Source of the DNA: Merluccius polli
Lineage: Eukaryota; Chordata; Actinopteri; Gadiformes; Merlucciidae
NCBI GenBank assembly: GCA_030340625.1
Contig: JAOPHQ010004848.1
Coordinates: forward strand, 144,001-208,000
Direction: 5' to 3'
Length of the DNA stretch: 64,000 nucleotides
The position numbers and the translations under genes are program-made. The notes beneath the pieces were generated by a model that was not told the origin of the DNA, searched no databases, and saw nothing but the letters and a program-made list of their open reading frames with translations. The first letter of the stretch is position 1; each line of letters begins with the position of its first letter. Positions 23,901 to 59,470 of the stretch are shown here, piece by piece.

Positions 23901-25559
23901 CCACAAAGGCCGGGGCTAGCTACCAGAAGCTGGAGCATGCTGCTACTCGGTAGTCTGCACTGCTTCTGGATCTGGGTTACCCCAGTTGTGCCAGCATGAG
24001 AGCAGCTCCAGGCGAAGCATATTAGAACATTTGAATCCTACACATTTAGGAAAAGAGATTGATTTTGGTCAATGACGGTTAAACTGTTTCTCTGGGTGTA
24101 GCTAGCGTTGAGCGACAGGGGTCAAAACATTACATTGTGATTTTGTTTGTTTACAATAAGGGTGTTTCCGAAACAGACATTATTATTAGAAAAACCCATC
24201 GCCTATCTCTACAAGTAACACAGTCATAGCAAAACTAACAAATCCACCACCCAAGCTTTCATCAGTTCCCCTTTCCTCTACATGCCTTTTGAAGTCATCT
24301 AAAATGACACCGCCTCCCTCACTGAAGCAACTTGCGAACACACATTACATCATCCTCCAACTCCAGTGAGCGTCTGTGTGTTTATCTGGCTCCAACGGCA
24401 GTTCTCGGGAATCTTTTGTTTTATTATCATCATCTTCATCCTCATCGTCTATAAACCTAATATTTTCCTGCAACCTACGCCTTCGTAAGCTTGTACAGAC
24501 TAAAAAGAACTTGTGGTTCCTTACCAGACATCCGGTCTGAAGCCAAGTAGTGGTCGATGACCTCATACTGTAGGTCGATAGTGGGCACGTTCTCCGGATG
24601 GGTCACCGCCACGGTCAGCAGGATGCCCATCAGGAGGTTGACAACCTGTGGGCAGGTGGAAATTATATTTTATATGTCAATGTATGAGTGGTAATGTCCA
24701 ATAACCCCCTCATTTGACATACATTTAATTACAATTCTTATGTTTCCCCTGTAAAAGCTCGGTAAGGTTAATAAGTCAAACTTAATTATAAAAACATGTA
24801 TAAAACATCATTTAAGAGTTGAACTGTGCAAAGCAATGACTTGGGTGCATGGGGATCCCAGAAGGCCAACAGCAGCACGTATGTTATGTAACGTGGGGCA
24901 GAAAGCAGGGCTTAATGCTTAGTGCTTAGTGTGGGCACTGCAGGCCCACGGTGCTTATCGGTTCGCTTAGCAGTGAGTGAGCCCAACTGTAGGGAAACAG
25001 GCGCACACGTAAAACATCCTTCCGTATAACCCCCCCCCCCACAACAACAACACCAAAAAACAGTGGTAGCTAATGAGTAATGGCTTAGTAAGAGCTAATG
25101 GATTTAAACTCAAATTCCGTTAACATTAAAAGAGACGCTAGCCCTGTTTATAACAGATGCCACGCGCAGTGTTGACGGTTTAGGCGATATGAAGCGCGAG
25201 AGGCAAATGGCGATGCACTAGCGACGCTAGCGGACAAGTAGCAGCATCTTGAATGTCGCTAACGGCCACAGGGCAAGTCAGTCAGTTCAACAAGCAAGTA
25301 TCTGGTTGAAGCTGGGCGGTCTGTCGTTATAGATATAGATAGTCCTCGTAGCTAGAGCCGTCGACCTGGTTCTGGGGGGCTGGGGTGTCACCAGTGAACA
25401 CAAGCTAATCCCGTTAGCCTGCTAAATACCAGCGGCCAACCATTTTACGGAGCTTACCATGTACCACGTCCCGAGGATAATGGTCCCCGTCCGCACATGA
25501 CAGCACCCACAGCACCTGGTGGTGTACAGTCTGTCTCGACTGGGCTTGAAGTGATGCAT
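18607..25559 (-). CDS. laptm4a: Lysosomal-associated transmembrane protein 4 alpha
   Basis: Four-pass endosomal/lysosomal membrane protein. Seven GT-AG exons: 25458-25559, 24525-24645, 23193-23269, 22267-22389, 21330-21425, 20959-21057, 18607-18681. The sum is 693 nt, 230 aa (human about 233). Recognisable blocks in order: RCCGCCHVRTGTIILGTWYM (exon 1, TM1), VVNLLMGILLTVAVTHPE, ENACFGFAISLLML, DGWLIPFFCYQLFDFALSCL, PDFPYKDNLLSMDSSCLL, AYLMNCVWNCYKYINNRN, PEIAVYPAFEAPPQ, and a tail ending EKEPPPPYMPA. The PPxY tail motif is the known binding site for Nedd4-type WW domains, which direct sorting to lysosomes. The start MHHFKPSRDRL is chosen to match human length; in-frame upstream ATGs exist. 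Intron 6 contains a hAT element and a long (TG)n that starts just 23 bp beyond the exon 6 donor. Confidence 0.95.
19552..20516. mobile_element. hAT-type DNA transposon remnant with 8-bp TSD
   Basis: Termini are TAGGGGTGCACGATAAC on the left and GTTATCGTGCATCCCTA on the right, inverted with one mismatch. They are flanked by perfect 8-bp duplications TGTAGATC at 19544-19551 and 20517-20524. An internal frame around 19930-19980 (VWDFFKVSEEDRSLG) resembles the N-terminal BED-finger region of hAT transposases; the rest is decayed. A (TAAA)n tract lies at 20159-20187. Flanking text with repeated ACGATAC (19420-19490) suggests an older element hosts this insertion. Confidence 0.85.
20844..20935. repeat. 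Long (TG)n microsatellite in laptm4a intron 6
   Basis: About 46 uninterrupted TG units, lying immediately downstream (in minus-strand transcript sense, CA repeats) of the exon 20959-21057 donor. Confidence 0.97.
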
Positions 25560-26570
25560 GCCGTCCTCTGCCGCGGGGAGATACATCTGGGGGAGACTCC
25601 TGGTTTGAAGATCAGCCTTCCTCCTCCTCACCCTCCTGGACCACACAGATACAGATATAGCCACGCCCCCTTCCTGGCGAGCCGCGCGTCACGCGCCACG
25701 CGGCCTGTGTGACAGCAGCAGGCCTCCAGCCCTGGGGGTCACGTCCACTCTGGGGGTCACATCCACTCAGTGACACACACGTCAAGCACATTCAATGACT
25801 TTACATTGAAAGTCATTGAATTAAGATTGAGTTAAAAGTCATTGAATGCACACTCTATTTTTTTGTATTATAGCAGTGTGTGGTTTACTGGACAAATGAA
25901 GAACTGCACTTCTGTTTTTTTTGTTGATTTAATGCTTTGTCAGCATAATGTTCTTGTAATATTTTATTTTTATTTTACATGACAGACAGGATCGAAAGCC
26001 ATCAGCTAATGTTGTTTATACAAGGGGAGATATGGTAGGTTGTACGTCAAGATTGACGTCAAGATTTGATTGCTATATTGTGCTGGAATGTCAATACAAA
26101 AAAACAAAATGAAACAAAAAGTTAAATGAACAAAGAGAAACCCCTGACACAATCTGTACTTACATAATCAGAAATAGCACTCATGTGCTGTAGTGTAGTA
26201 ATAGGGTTGTGCAAACAGAACATGTAGCAGAAAGAAAAGGAAAAGGCCATTTTAAATGTTCAAGATGCTACAAAGCTTTTGCCGAAGTGCAAATGACAAA
26301 CTACACATTTGTTGAGGGCAACAGTTCCACTAAACCTTTCATAAAGTTTGTAGTGAAGTATAAACAAACTAAAATGCATTTTAACTTACTATAATCATAC
26401 AAAAATAACATCAATAATAGCAGGCTTGCAGGTTTTCGATGACGATTGTCAACAACACTTATCCATGAAAGAATAAATAATAAGACTAGATCAGTAACAG
26501 CACCATTTCACCTGGAGAGGTTTTGACAGTGTAGCAATGCAAGCCATATGCTCTAGGGCTTATAGTGTCT
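25560..26570. other. Spacer between laptm4a start and the SDC1-like stop
   Basis: The left part (to about 25720) is GC-richer and would hold the laptm4a promoter and 5'UTR. 25730-25770 has a tandem GGGGGTCAC motif. The right part is AT-rich and should contain the 3'UTR of the upstream minus-strand gene. A candidate AATAAA on the minus strand lies around 25968-25973. No other gene was seen. Confidence 0.45.
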
Positions 26571-29500
26571 TCAGATCATCTTTCCTGTAGTGTATCCAAC
26601 ATCTTTCTTCTTCCATTGATAGATCACAGCGGCAGCCATGGCAAGTACCAATCCCATCACTCCTCCTCCAATGATACCTAAAAAACACATAATACACATA
26701 AACAACTAATTTAGAAACTACAATATGATCAAGTTAACTATTGGACAGTCTGCAGTGCTGTTGGCCAAATACTGTGTTGTACCTGCAATGACCTCTTTGG
26801 TCTTCAGAAGGGTCTTCAATTTTTCCACACTAAAACCAACAGGCCTAATGTCATAGTCCCTCTAAAAAAAAAGCACAGAAGACCAATTGCACAATCACAA
26901 CCTCTGCATTCTCACACGCTCCATAAGCTGAAGGTAATTTGTGACCATGTCTTATGTCGTACAGGCAACTTAAACCCGATTTCCCCTCCATCTTGAGACA
27001 CGATTCCATTTTTGTGGTCATCGCTAATCTTTGTGGTTGTCAAGAGCCTCTTTGATTGGTCACTGTCTGTTTTACAGAAGGAAATACATCATTATATAAC
27101 ACATAACAATAATAGTTTCCATAAATATCATTGACAAATACATAGGCCTACTAGTGTCTGCCCTTTATGTTCCACTAGAGACCATAGTTACCTCCTGCTG
27201 ACCCATCCTGTGAATAAAAACCAGAACCTCCCTGGTCATAACCGGAACCTTCCGAGTCCTCATCCAGACCTACAAAGCGCTGATAATATGATGAGGGGGG
27301 AAAATAAAGGACAACTATTAGGATCTGAGTGCACATAATGAACTGTCAAATCTAAGTGGTCCTGTATGGAAACAAGGGACAACATCAAGAGTGTCAATAT
27401 ATTTTCACAATGCAATCAATCCATGACCCATGAAGTATAACCCCAGGCATAAAAACAGTTATAGTTTTATAAAACATTACATTTCTTTAAATGGCCCGAT
27501 AACTAATCAAAATATAGCTGCAAGCAGCAATAACTGGAATAATAAGCTGCCTGAAGTGAGGAAAAGTAGTATCTGCTGAACCAGCAGATACTATCCTTTA
27601 AGAATGCTGGAAGTAGACCATGAATTTTTTTATAATTCAGAACATATCAGGTACATGGTGGGACTCGAACCATTGACATTCTGCATTGCAGGCTAGTGCT
27701 CTATTCACTGAGCTATTGACAGGAACATACATGGATGTGTCTTTCACACTCATGCCTTTTTCCAGATGTCCCTGGCACATCGGTTGGTAGCGCTAGAGAA
27801 GTATTCCAATTTGTCCCTTTTTCCAGATTTAGATGTTTGGGGCTGCTCTGGATCAATGTGGAAACATAGCAAACTAAAGAATGTGGTTGAAAAAATAATT
27901 GTAAAATAAAAATTATGAAGTAAAAACGTTTTATTTCAACCGGAATAATAGTGGACATGGGGATAATCTCAAACATTGATAGGTTTGGGGCGAGGTATAG
28001 AGCGGAATCGAACCACAAACCTCCGAAAGTGACACCATATGCTCAAACTAATGAGCCATTGGGAGGTGTGGTGGAAAATATTATTGGCTGTAGTGGCCAT
28101 ATGGTTTAGAATTACAGAACTCTTTTGATAACCTTTACTAATGAGGCTCCATAGAATCCAACAAAGCAAATTGATTTAAATTAGACGAGTGGTCAAAAAG
28201 TAGATAGTAAAATAAGGGTTTTTGAGAAACTGTAACAGACAAACAATTGGCCTCTGAGATATTTGTAGGCTATGATGTAAATGAGTGAATGACGTGACTG
28301 TAGTGCCTCCTATGCTCCGATCTTTGGATTGATTCATACACCAAGTTTGATGATGATTGGCTAAAGTTAAGCCCGCCTTTCGTGTCCTTGAAGCTGATTG
28401 GCCATATTATGGCCTCTGGTGGCCATGTTGTTTGTTAAATCACCTTTGTCTTACTTGACCAATTAGAGCCTTGACCTTCAAGCATCCCAAAGTTGGTTTC
28501 GCTCAAATCCGCCATTAGGGCTAGGAGCTGTGGCCACCATGAGGTCAATGTGGCTCTGGGGTGGGTTCTCATGGGACCTGCATATTGTGGTGTCATTTAC
28601 TGTTTAGGAGATATGCCTTTTTCCTGTCAACGTGGCGTTCACACACAATACGTTTCAGTCTCCGGGGGTCATAGGCTACGGTTTTGAGACTCAGAAATAT
28701 TTTTTTTAACTTTTATTCTTTGGAAGATTGGGAATCAATTTTAGTTGGGTTGGTTCGAATTGGACAATTGGCCTGGGAGATGTGAAAAGCAGGGTTTTGC
28801 AGATAATTCAAAATGGCGGACGTTCAACAGTGACCGCCCAGCGATGTTGTTTTTCCCACTATGGCCACGCCAAGCACCGCCCCACCCTGCTCCTGATTGG
28901 TTGAGCTGTGCTGTCGACTCTAAGAGTGTTTACTGCGCCTGCTAACCCTAACCCTAACCATAACCATAACCCTAACCCTAACCATAACCATAACCCTAAC
29001 TCTAACCCTAACCCTAACCATAACCCTAACCCTAACCATAACTATATCTTCAACACTTGTAAACTGAGCGGTCGTTGAGATTAAACAATCTTCTAGTTTG
29101 CTGGGCGCAGTAGAACCAATCAGGATAGAGTCGAGAGCACAGCTCAACCAATCAGGAGCAGGGTGGGGCGGTGCTTGGCGTGGCCATAGTGGGATTCGTA
29201 ATTTCGCGGCTCCGTTCCCCGTAAGTGAATTTTCCATTCATTCGCTCCCTTTACTTTTCAGAAAATCCTGATATAAAAGTTTTAAGCCAGGAACCAAGCT
29301 ACGAGATGGATCGTGACAATAAAAGTTGATTCGGAGCAACAAAAACATTTGGAAAACGGAAAAAAAAAAAAGGCAAGGGTACACGATTGTGTAGTGTGTA
29401 TCATTTATTAAGAGTGAACGAACTACTCATCCCATAAACCATTGCGAATGATACCTTTCAACTACTTCCAACCTAACGATAGTTTAGCGCGCTTCATTAT

Positions 29501-30458
29501 TATAGTGTTTATATAGTTAATAGTGTTGTAACATATTGTAGTTTGTGTTGTGTGTGTGTGTGTGTATATAGTGTTTCATATAGTGTGTAGTGTACTGTAT
29601 AGTGTTGTCATCGACATGGTAGTCCTTCCCCACGAGCGTATCCGAAATGACATTTGCGGGTGCGGTAAACATTTCCATGGTAACAGCGAGCTCCACCAAT
29701 CAGAGACGTCGCTTTTACACTGTAGGATTGTGGGTAGTGTAGTACTTCTCCATGACATCGCGAATACAACGGATTGTCTTCTACAGGAGCATATATCATC
29801 GTTTCACAGTCTGATTGATAGCTTGTGGGAAGTAGCCTATACCTTGGACGGTTATGACATTATGGCTAATAATCAAACTCCTCGGTTCAGAATATGAATG
29901 GGATTTTTACTTCCGGGACCTCACTGTGGAGCTCTATGGTCGCGAGTAAACAAGTGGGCCGAGATATGGCCTTCTGAAATGGTGCAACTCTGACCCATTG
30001 GTGTCTGGGAGTCATTGGTTCCTCTTTAGACTCGTGGCTGTTCGGGACTGTTGTGGATAAAAGTTGACATTTTTGGTAAAAACAAAGCAAAACAGCTAGC
30101 CAGGAGAACATGCCGAATAAAACTGACAATTGAACCTTCCGTGCTTGACAAAGCATGTTGATGCCTAACCTGCGTACATTAAGGTTATCCTAATCATGTG
30201 ACAACTGCCGGCCTTTTCCCTGTGCGTTGACGCCATTCGACTAAGAGAAACAAGTAGATGTAGCTATAGATGTATAGATATAGTATATATATAGAATAGA
30301 TATAGATCTAATGCACAGCCGTGGCTAACGATGGAAAACAATCTCAACAAAGTGGTTTTCCCTTAAAGTATGTAAAAGGAAGTACTTACTGACAGACTCG
30401 TTGGAAGTATTCGACATATAGCAAATAAAAACAAAATATTACTTAAAGAGAGCGACAT
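26571..30458 (-). CDS. Syndecan-1-like single-pass proteoglycan with shortened cytoplasmic tail
   Basis: Five exons: 30390-30458 (signal peptide, 23 aa), 27192-27279, 26963-27066, 26783-26861, 26571-26677. Junction phases agree and the sum is 447 nt, 148 aa. Exon 2 is acidic with two Ser-Gly sites in the style of heparan sulfate attachment (DEDSEGSGYDQGGSG, Ser35 and Ser42). Exon 4 ends KTKEVIAG just before the membrane, where human SDC1 has KEVLGG. Exon 5 carries a Gly-rich transmembrane segment (GIIGGGVMGLVLAMAAAVIY, about 115-133), then QWKKKDVGY, close to the syndecan C1 motif RMKKKDEGSY. The protein then ends GYTTGKMI, with no variable region and no C-terminal EFYA (PDZ-binding C2). Five-exon layout, the exon boundary before the transmembrane segment and its place between laptm4a and pum2 match SDC1. 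Identity is inferred from these; an SDC1 symbol is withheld because the tail is missing. Confidence 0.75.
27657..27720 (-). repeat. tRNA-like unit (probable tRNA-derived repeat)
   Basis: The minus strand reads an A-box-like TAGCTCAGTGAATAGAGC and a B box GGTTCGAGTCCC at tRNA spacing, inside the first intron of the SDC1-like gene. Acceptor-stem pairing is poor, so a functional tRNA is unlikely. A fish repeat-like TATAGCTGCAAGCAGC lies upstream at 27513-27528. Confidence 0.6.
28012..28072 (-). repeat. Second tRNA-like unit
   Basis: The minus strand reads TGGCTCATTAGTTTGAGC and GTGGTTCGATTCC at tRNA A/B-box spacing, about 350 bp from the first unit and in the same orientation. Between and around them is low-copy-looking text with no coding potential. 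Confidence 0.55.
28853..29195. repeat. Fold-back element with telomere-like core
   Basis: Left arm 28853-28942 and right arm 29100-29194 are inverted copies: both read TCCCACTATGGCCACGCCAA in opposite directions, with about one mismatch in the first 60 bases. The loop (28942-29045) is an interstitial array of CCCTAA and CCATAA units. No direct duplication was fixed at the ends. Confidence 0.85.
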
Positions 30459-30833
30459 TAGGAAATCTCCAGTTAATTTTCCCTCTCGGCTTACAGGCCG
30501 GTATTTTAGTGTTGCGTAATCTCGTGAGCTCGTCCCACGCACCTGTGCTACGCCCAGAGTGCACGCGACGCTGAGTTAACACCTGCGGGCAGGTGAACAA
30601 CATGGAGGTAAACGCTCATATCCGCACCTCTACTGTCTATCTAGATTACACGTACACGTACCAGGACGTTACAGGACATTTGCGCTCATAAACAGAATGT
30701 ACTTTCAACACACTTTGATTTAATGTTAACTTTCGAATAAACATTTTAGGGAACCAGTTTTAGCCTGAATCTATAGACTTAAATCCTCAAAAGAACAAAA
30801 AAAAATACACTGACACTTATTATGTTAGAACAG

Positions 30834-30839
30834 TTTAAT
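30834..30839 (-). terminator. Candidate pum2 polyadenylation signal (ATTAAA)
   Basis: The minus strand reads ATTAAA, followed about 15-40 nt downstream by a T-rich tract (plus-strand A run at 30798-30806). This is the usual signal plus U-rich element pattern. It lies 2.6 kb past the pum2 stop. Confidence 0.45.
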
Positions 30840-33170
30840 CATAGTCACAATTTTGCTTCCAAAAATGAGTTTTTTTTTCTTCATCTAACATCAGGAAATG
30901 TACATAAGGCCACCTGAAAATGTACATGACTTTGACAGTGTGACAAAACTCATATGTTCATATTTATATAATTGACAATATTTTACATTGGTTTTTTGCT
31001 TACAAGGTAGCGGCTGTTTCAAAATACAGCACTTTTCTGTACAAAAATAATTGTTATCTCCTGTGAAGTTTCCATGTTAGCAGAGAGGACTAAATGCAGC
31101 CTCGTGTTTTAAGTACAGAGCATTGGTGGCGTTTCTTTTTTCTCTCCTAAACTGTCATACGTCAAAAGACCATCAACAGTGGACTTTACAGCTCCAGTAC
31201 AAATAGAGGCTGGACTATCCCATAGTAGAGTACACCAAAAAAAAAAAAAGATTGAGAAGCCGTAAAAAGTATTTTGTTTAAAATAACGCTTGATCAAATA
31301 AAACTGTATACATTATATTCAAAAGGGGAAAGGAGTGATGAATATACACAAATCAAAATGCACATTTTTTTTTGCTTTCCCCCCAGAAGTGTAAAAGACA
31401 TCCCATTTACAGCATCAACGTTTACAAATGTACAACTGTACAGACAAAGTAAAAGCATCACTACAAATTCAGCAAGGCCCATCGAAACACCACAACTAGA
31501 CATTTCAATTAAACTAATAAACTTACACTTATTACCTGCACATATACTACATGTCATCTACAGTTATTCATATGAAGAAGCGGAAGAAACAAAACAGAAA
31601 AAAGCCGTCACTACTAGCATTGCAGGTGAGTTCTATAGCTTCTGATGGCCCCCCACTAGCCTCCATTAGAACGTGCGCTCCCAACAGAAAAACGGACAAA
31701 AGATAAATAAAGAAAAAAAAAAATCAGAACAAGAGGTTCCAGAAATGTTCCTTTGTTCAAACGTATCCTATTCCTTTAAAAAAAGTACAAAGTTGGGATA
31801 CGCGCCACTGCCTATAGACACAACTGACCAACTTCTCCCAACATCAGGCGCTGTGGGTACCATCATTGCTGCAAGCCCGCACCCCTTCAACCAAAAGCAA
31901 CAAGTTACTTTTACATATAAAAGATGCTATACGTCGCTAAACTACTTCTATGCCAAGAGGTGATATTCAGTACATGAAAGGAGGAGGAAAAAAATATATA
32001 CTGTTTCCTAGGGCAGTGTTCATCTTAAACTACAGGACCGGTACAATGTCGCACAAAACCGCAATAAAAGGCTCTCTCCTTTACCATGTTCTGTGCGACA
32101 TCTTATCGTAGGGAAGAGAAAAAAAAAAAAAGTCTAATAAGCATTAAAAAAAAACAACCTGGTCACAGGTCACTCTGCATGCTAATGCATACCCCCACAT
32201 CCCACCCACTGCACCCCCCCACTTATTTCATGTTAAGATTACACCAGTACAACCACAGCTCATGCTCCACCATTTTAATTATGTTATGGGCAGCTTAAAA
32301 AACAAACAAAAAAAAACGTTTTTTTTCCTCGTCATGGAAGAATCCCTTAAAAAGTACCAGCTGAAGAAGAGGAGCGAGAAAGCTCAGCAACAGACAGAAT
32401 AGCGACTTTAATCCACGCCACCTAGTACCGAAATTCAAAACAATTGAAGTCATGTGGTCAGCCAACTAATATCAACCCCCCCCCCCCCCCCAACCAGTTA
32501 AAAAAACGAAACAAAAAAGCAGGCAATGAGAAAGGCTAGAGGAGCCTGTCGAGACACTGCCCCAAATGTTAAGATTAGAGCTTTCCAAAAACGAGTGCGC
32601 GCTCACACACACACAAACACACACCCACACGTACGTAGGGTCTTCAAAAAGGCCTTTGGGTGACCCAACTCAATGCGAGGTACATGGTATAATCTGTGGA
32701 CTTTTAGAGTTCATCGTCCTTACTATTCTTATTTCAGTGCTAATTCCAAAGGATGAATTCATCTAAAACAACCATGGTTGTGGACTTGGGACACCTTGGG
32801 TCCATGTGGCCTGGAAGAGATGTTAAAATGTAATATTGTGATACCTGGCTGTAATCGGAATGGCTGACGTCATTAGTCTTGGTAGAAAAACAAAACAAAA
32901 CAAGATATATTTTAAAGGAACCATCAGATTGGCCATTCAAAGTCACGTGCTGGTGTAATTGTAAGAATTGTAAATGTCAGCAAATGTATACAATTTTTTT
33001 CTACAGAGAATTTACAAGGTAAAAATTAAAACCTAAATGTACAAGATTATATGAAAACCAGTCAGATACAGCAATTACATCAACAGGCTTGTTGTGCTTT
33101 AACCCCAGTAGTCAGCCTGGCTGTGCGGCCAATTGTGGCCACAAGGGTGTGCTGCGGCAAGAGAATTACA

Positions 33171-33195
33171 GTGTGTGTGTGTGTGTGTGTGTGTG

Positions 33196-33253
<58 letters not shown>

Positions 33254-33267
33254 GGGGGGGGGGGGGT
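33171..33267. repeat. (TG)n followed by G run
   Basis: About 40 TG units with two TGAG interruptions (33171-33250), then 17 G (33251-33267), in the proximal pum2 3'UTR. Confidence 0.95.
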
Positions 33268-33421
33268 TAACATCACAGTATTCTTGGGTGAAGTGTAATC
33301 ATCTATTTTTCTGCAATTCCAATAATAACATTAAAAAGAATCAAGGGAGTGGGGAGGGGGTCATAGAAAAGGAGGGCTCCTTCTCTGGCCTTCGTGGGGT
33401 TGGGGGGTAATCAACAGGTAT

Positions 33422-57112
<23,691 letters not shown>

Positions 57113-58600
57113 TCCACGGGAAACCTGCATAAGAGTTTACATTTAATACATTTGGACAACCACCATATATAAAAACAGAAAATAAGATGACTGATTAATT
57201 CCAGACATTGTAATGTTTAGTCTTTGTTTATGGTTAACAGTCAAAGCAGTGACTTGAAGGGCTTAATTATAAATGATAAAATGCACTTTAATTAATAAAC
57301 ACGGTATTTCCTGCCAAATAGTGTAAGACTGAGGTCGGACCAGATGTGTCAGCCTGGTTACCTTTTCGCCATTTTAGGCGACGCTGTCGAAGACTTTATA
57401 CAATTATTCAAAACATGCATGTTGTAGGCCTAGTTTAAGTAAAACATTACTATTTAAATGTATTAAACGTGCAAGTCAACATTAACGCGTGGTATTTAAC
57501 ATTGGGGATATCTGCGATTATACTCGTAAAGGGACATTTGTTCGATTGATAAAATGGTCAAATATAAACGGTACAAAAAATGGGATGTGGCTAATGTCTG
57601 GAACTTCACTTCCTGCCATGAAACCTGCATGTTAGCGAATATGTACTGCAGCCTGAAAACGTGTGTACAATCAGAGGGGAAATTGCTCGTAAATAAATTC
57701 TAAATCAAGCGCAACAAAATGCACCTAAAAAACGGAGTGCAGAATATGTTGACGGTTGATGAGTCCAAAGAACGCTAACCGTACTGCTAACGGTTAGCAT
57801 TATGTCAGCTTTTAATGATGAAGCTAGCTAGCATTGTAATGCTGCGATATTGAACTCAAATATTCGGTAAATTTGGATGGCAAGTTGAAAGTGTTTGTGG
57901 ACATGAAATAACAACGGTTGAAGCGAAGACATGTAGTTGGCCGTGTAGCACTGCGCGGTCAGAGCCCGTTTTTTAATCAAATTGACGGAGCAATAGATGG
58001 AGACAGCTAACGGAGCTAGCCATCTCGGCACCTCGCAAACTAATATATTGACACACATTGGCCATTGCAAATTGTTCGATGGGCATTTAAAAACCAGTAG
58101 GGGGAATAATCAGGGTTAACACCAACTGGCCATGGTTATATTTCTTTCGTATGATGGTAGCAAACTAGTAAATGTTAGCAGGCCCATTCTTTCGGTTTAT
58201 TATTAGCGCAAGGCAGCTATTTCCTAGCAGACGCCAATGCTAACCTCGTAGAAACACTTCAGTTTCTCCTAGCTGAGCGACCCGTTGTTGAAATGCACAC
58301 AAACCCAGCTTCACCTTGCGTTAAACCCAACAGCGAGTGCAATATTTGACGACATAACCAGCCTCCCCCCAACCACCACCGAACAGCATTAGCTTAGCCA
58401 AGTGTCCGAGCTAAAACAGCAGCGGAGCAGTGGCTGGCTAAACAACATGGCCCCCCTCCAGGTCCCAAACAGAGGGGCCTAAACCGCTAAACAAAAGGGA
58501 AACACCAACACGCTCGCGCATCCGCCTTTTAAAAAAGCGGCCCTGGCGCGAGGCGATATAAATCGCGCGGTTCGGGGGTGCGAATCCGCCCGGTACTCAC

Positions 58601-58830
58601 GCGGTGTCGTGTGGAGAGCGGGTCTCTGGTCGTGGGACTGCGGGGCGAGCCAGTTATCTCTATTGTTTTGTTTCCGTGGAAAGCGGTGCTTGAAGCCTGG
58701 CTCTCTAACGTGGACTCAGCGGCGCTAGCAGCGGTGCGTGTGTGTCTCTCCGCCCTCCCCCTCCGCGCACCGCGTCACCCACGTAGACCTGCGTAGCGAT
58801 CGCGATCCGAAGAGGACCGGGTCGCGATTT
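58601..58830 (-). promoter_or_regulatory. pum2: pum2 5'UTR exon and CpG-rich promoter region
   Basis: A donor site (plus-strand AC at 58599-58600) starts a GC-rich, CpG-dense non-coding exon. It should splice to the acceptor at 57125, where 12 nt of 5'UTR precede the start ATG. CpG density continues to about 58830. The transcription start is not defined. This promoter lies about 0.5 kb from the divergent rhob promoter. Confidence 0.55.
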
Positions 58831-59230
58831 ATGAGCGCATCCGTGTGTAGTTCAATGATCGTATTATTATTTTGTATTATTTTTATTCACCTCGATAATC
58901 ATACTCTTGCGGATGCATTATAGTGCTGTGCTATTCAGCAAACCCAAAGCTCAGGACATTGTTATATAACATTTGGACTAAGTCAGTTTTTCTGAGATTT
59001 TGTGGGCCAAGTTGTTAACACGTTGCCGATAAACACGGTAAAAGAAACAGTAGTCCAAGGCTAAAAATACAACGACGTCCGTCCATGCGTAGTTTGGACC
59101 GTGCCCACCCAGGCTCGGCTCGGATCCGGGTGGGACCTCGACGGCACACCGACCCTCCTTTCACGTCAGTCGGACATGTTGGGATCCAATCCCGTCTCGC
59201 CGTCCGGAGCAGTGATCTCATCCCCTCCCC

Positions 59231-59275
59231 TCCCATTGGGCTGCTATATCGGGAACGAGCCCCGTGCTTTATAAA
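59231..59275 (+). promoter_or_regulatory. Candidate rhob promoter: inverted CCAAT box and TATA box
   Basis: ATTGG (inverted CCAAT) at about 59234-59238 and TTTATAAAG at about 59268-59276, some 200 bp before the rhob ATG. Mammalian RHOB is an immediate-early gene whose promoter uses an inverted CCAAT box. Conservation of this layout is inference. Confidence 0.55.
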
Positions 59276-59470
59276 GGACGGGACGTGGTTACTGGCAGTG
59301 TGAATGTTTAGAGCAATACGGTGTATATCGTCTATAAAACAAGTCCAACTCCGCCAGTGATCACATACTCTGTGAGACTAGACTGAAACCCCAGGAGGAG
59401 GACTACGGCGGTTCCGATGGTTCCGATGGTCCACGCGGGGCTGTAAGTTAGGGGGGACCTCTCGTGACAA

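Larger units (their letters stand above)
30815..33421 (-). other. pum2: Probable pum2 3'UTR
   Basis: A 2.6-kb non-coding stretch from the pum2 stop to a candidate polyadenylation signal. Human PUM2 also has a long 3'UTR. Contents seen: (TG)n plus G run at 33171-33267, a C run near 32477-32490, a short (CA)n near 32605, and many A/T homopolymers. No transposon termini were found, unlike the introns. Extent is inferred from the signal at 30834. Confidence 0.55.

Noticed and set aside
28941..29040. True chromosome end
   Set aside because: The CCCTAA array is short, degenerate, flanked by unique genes and enclosed by inverted arms; it is interstitial.
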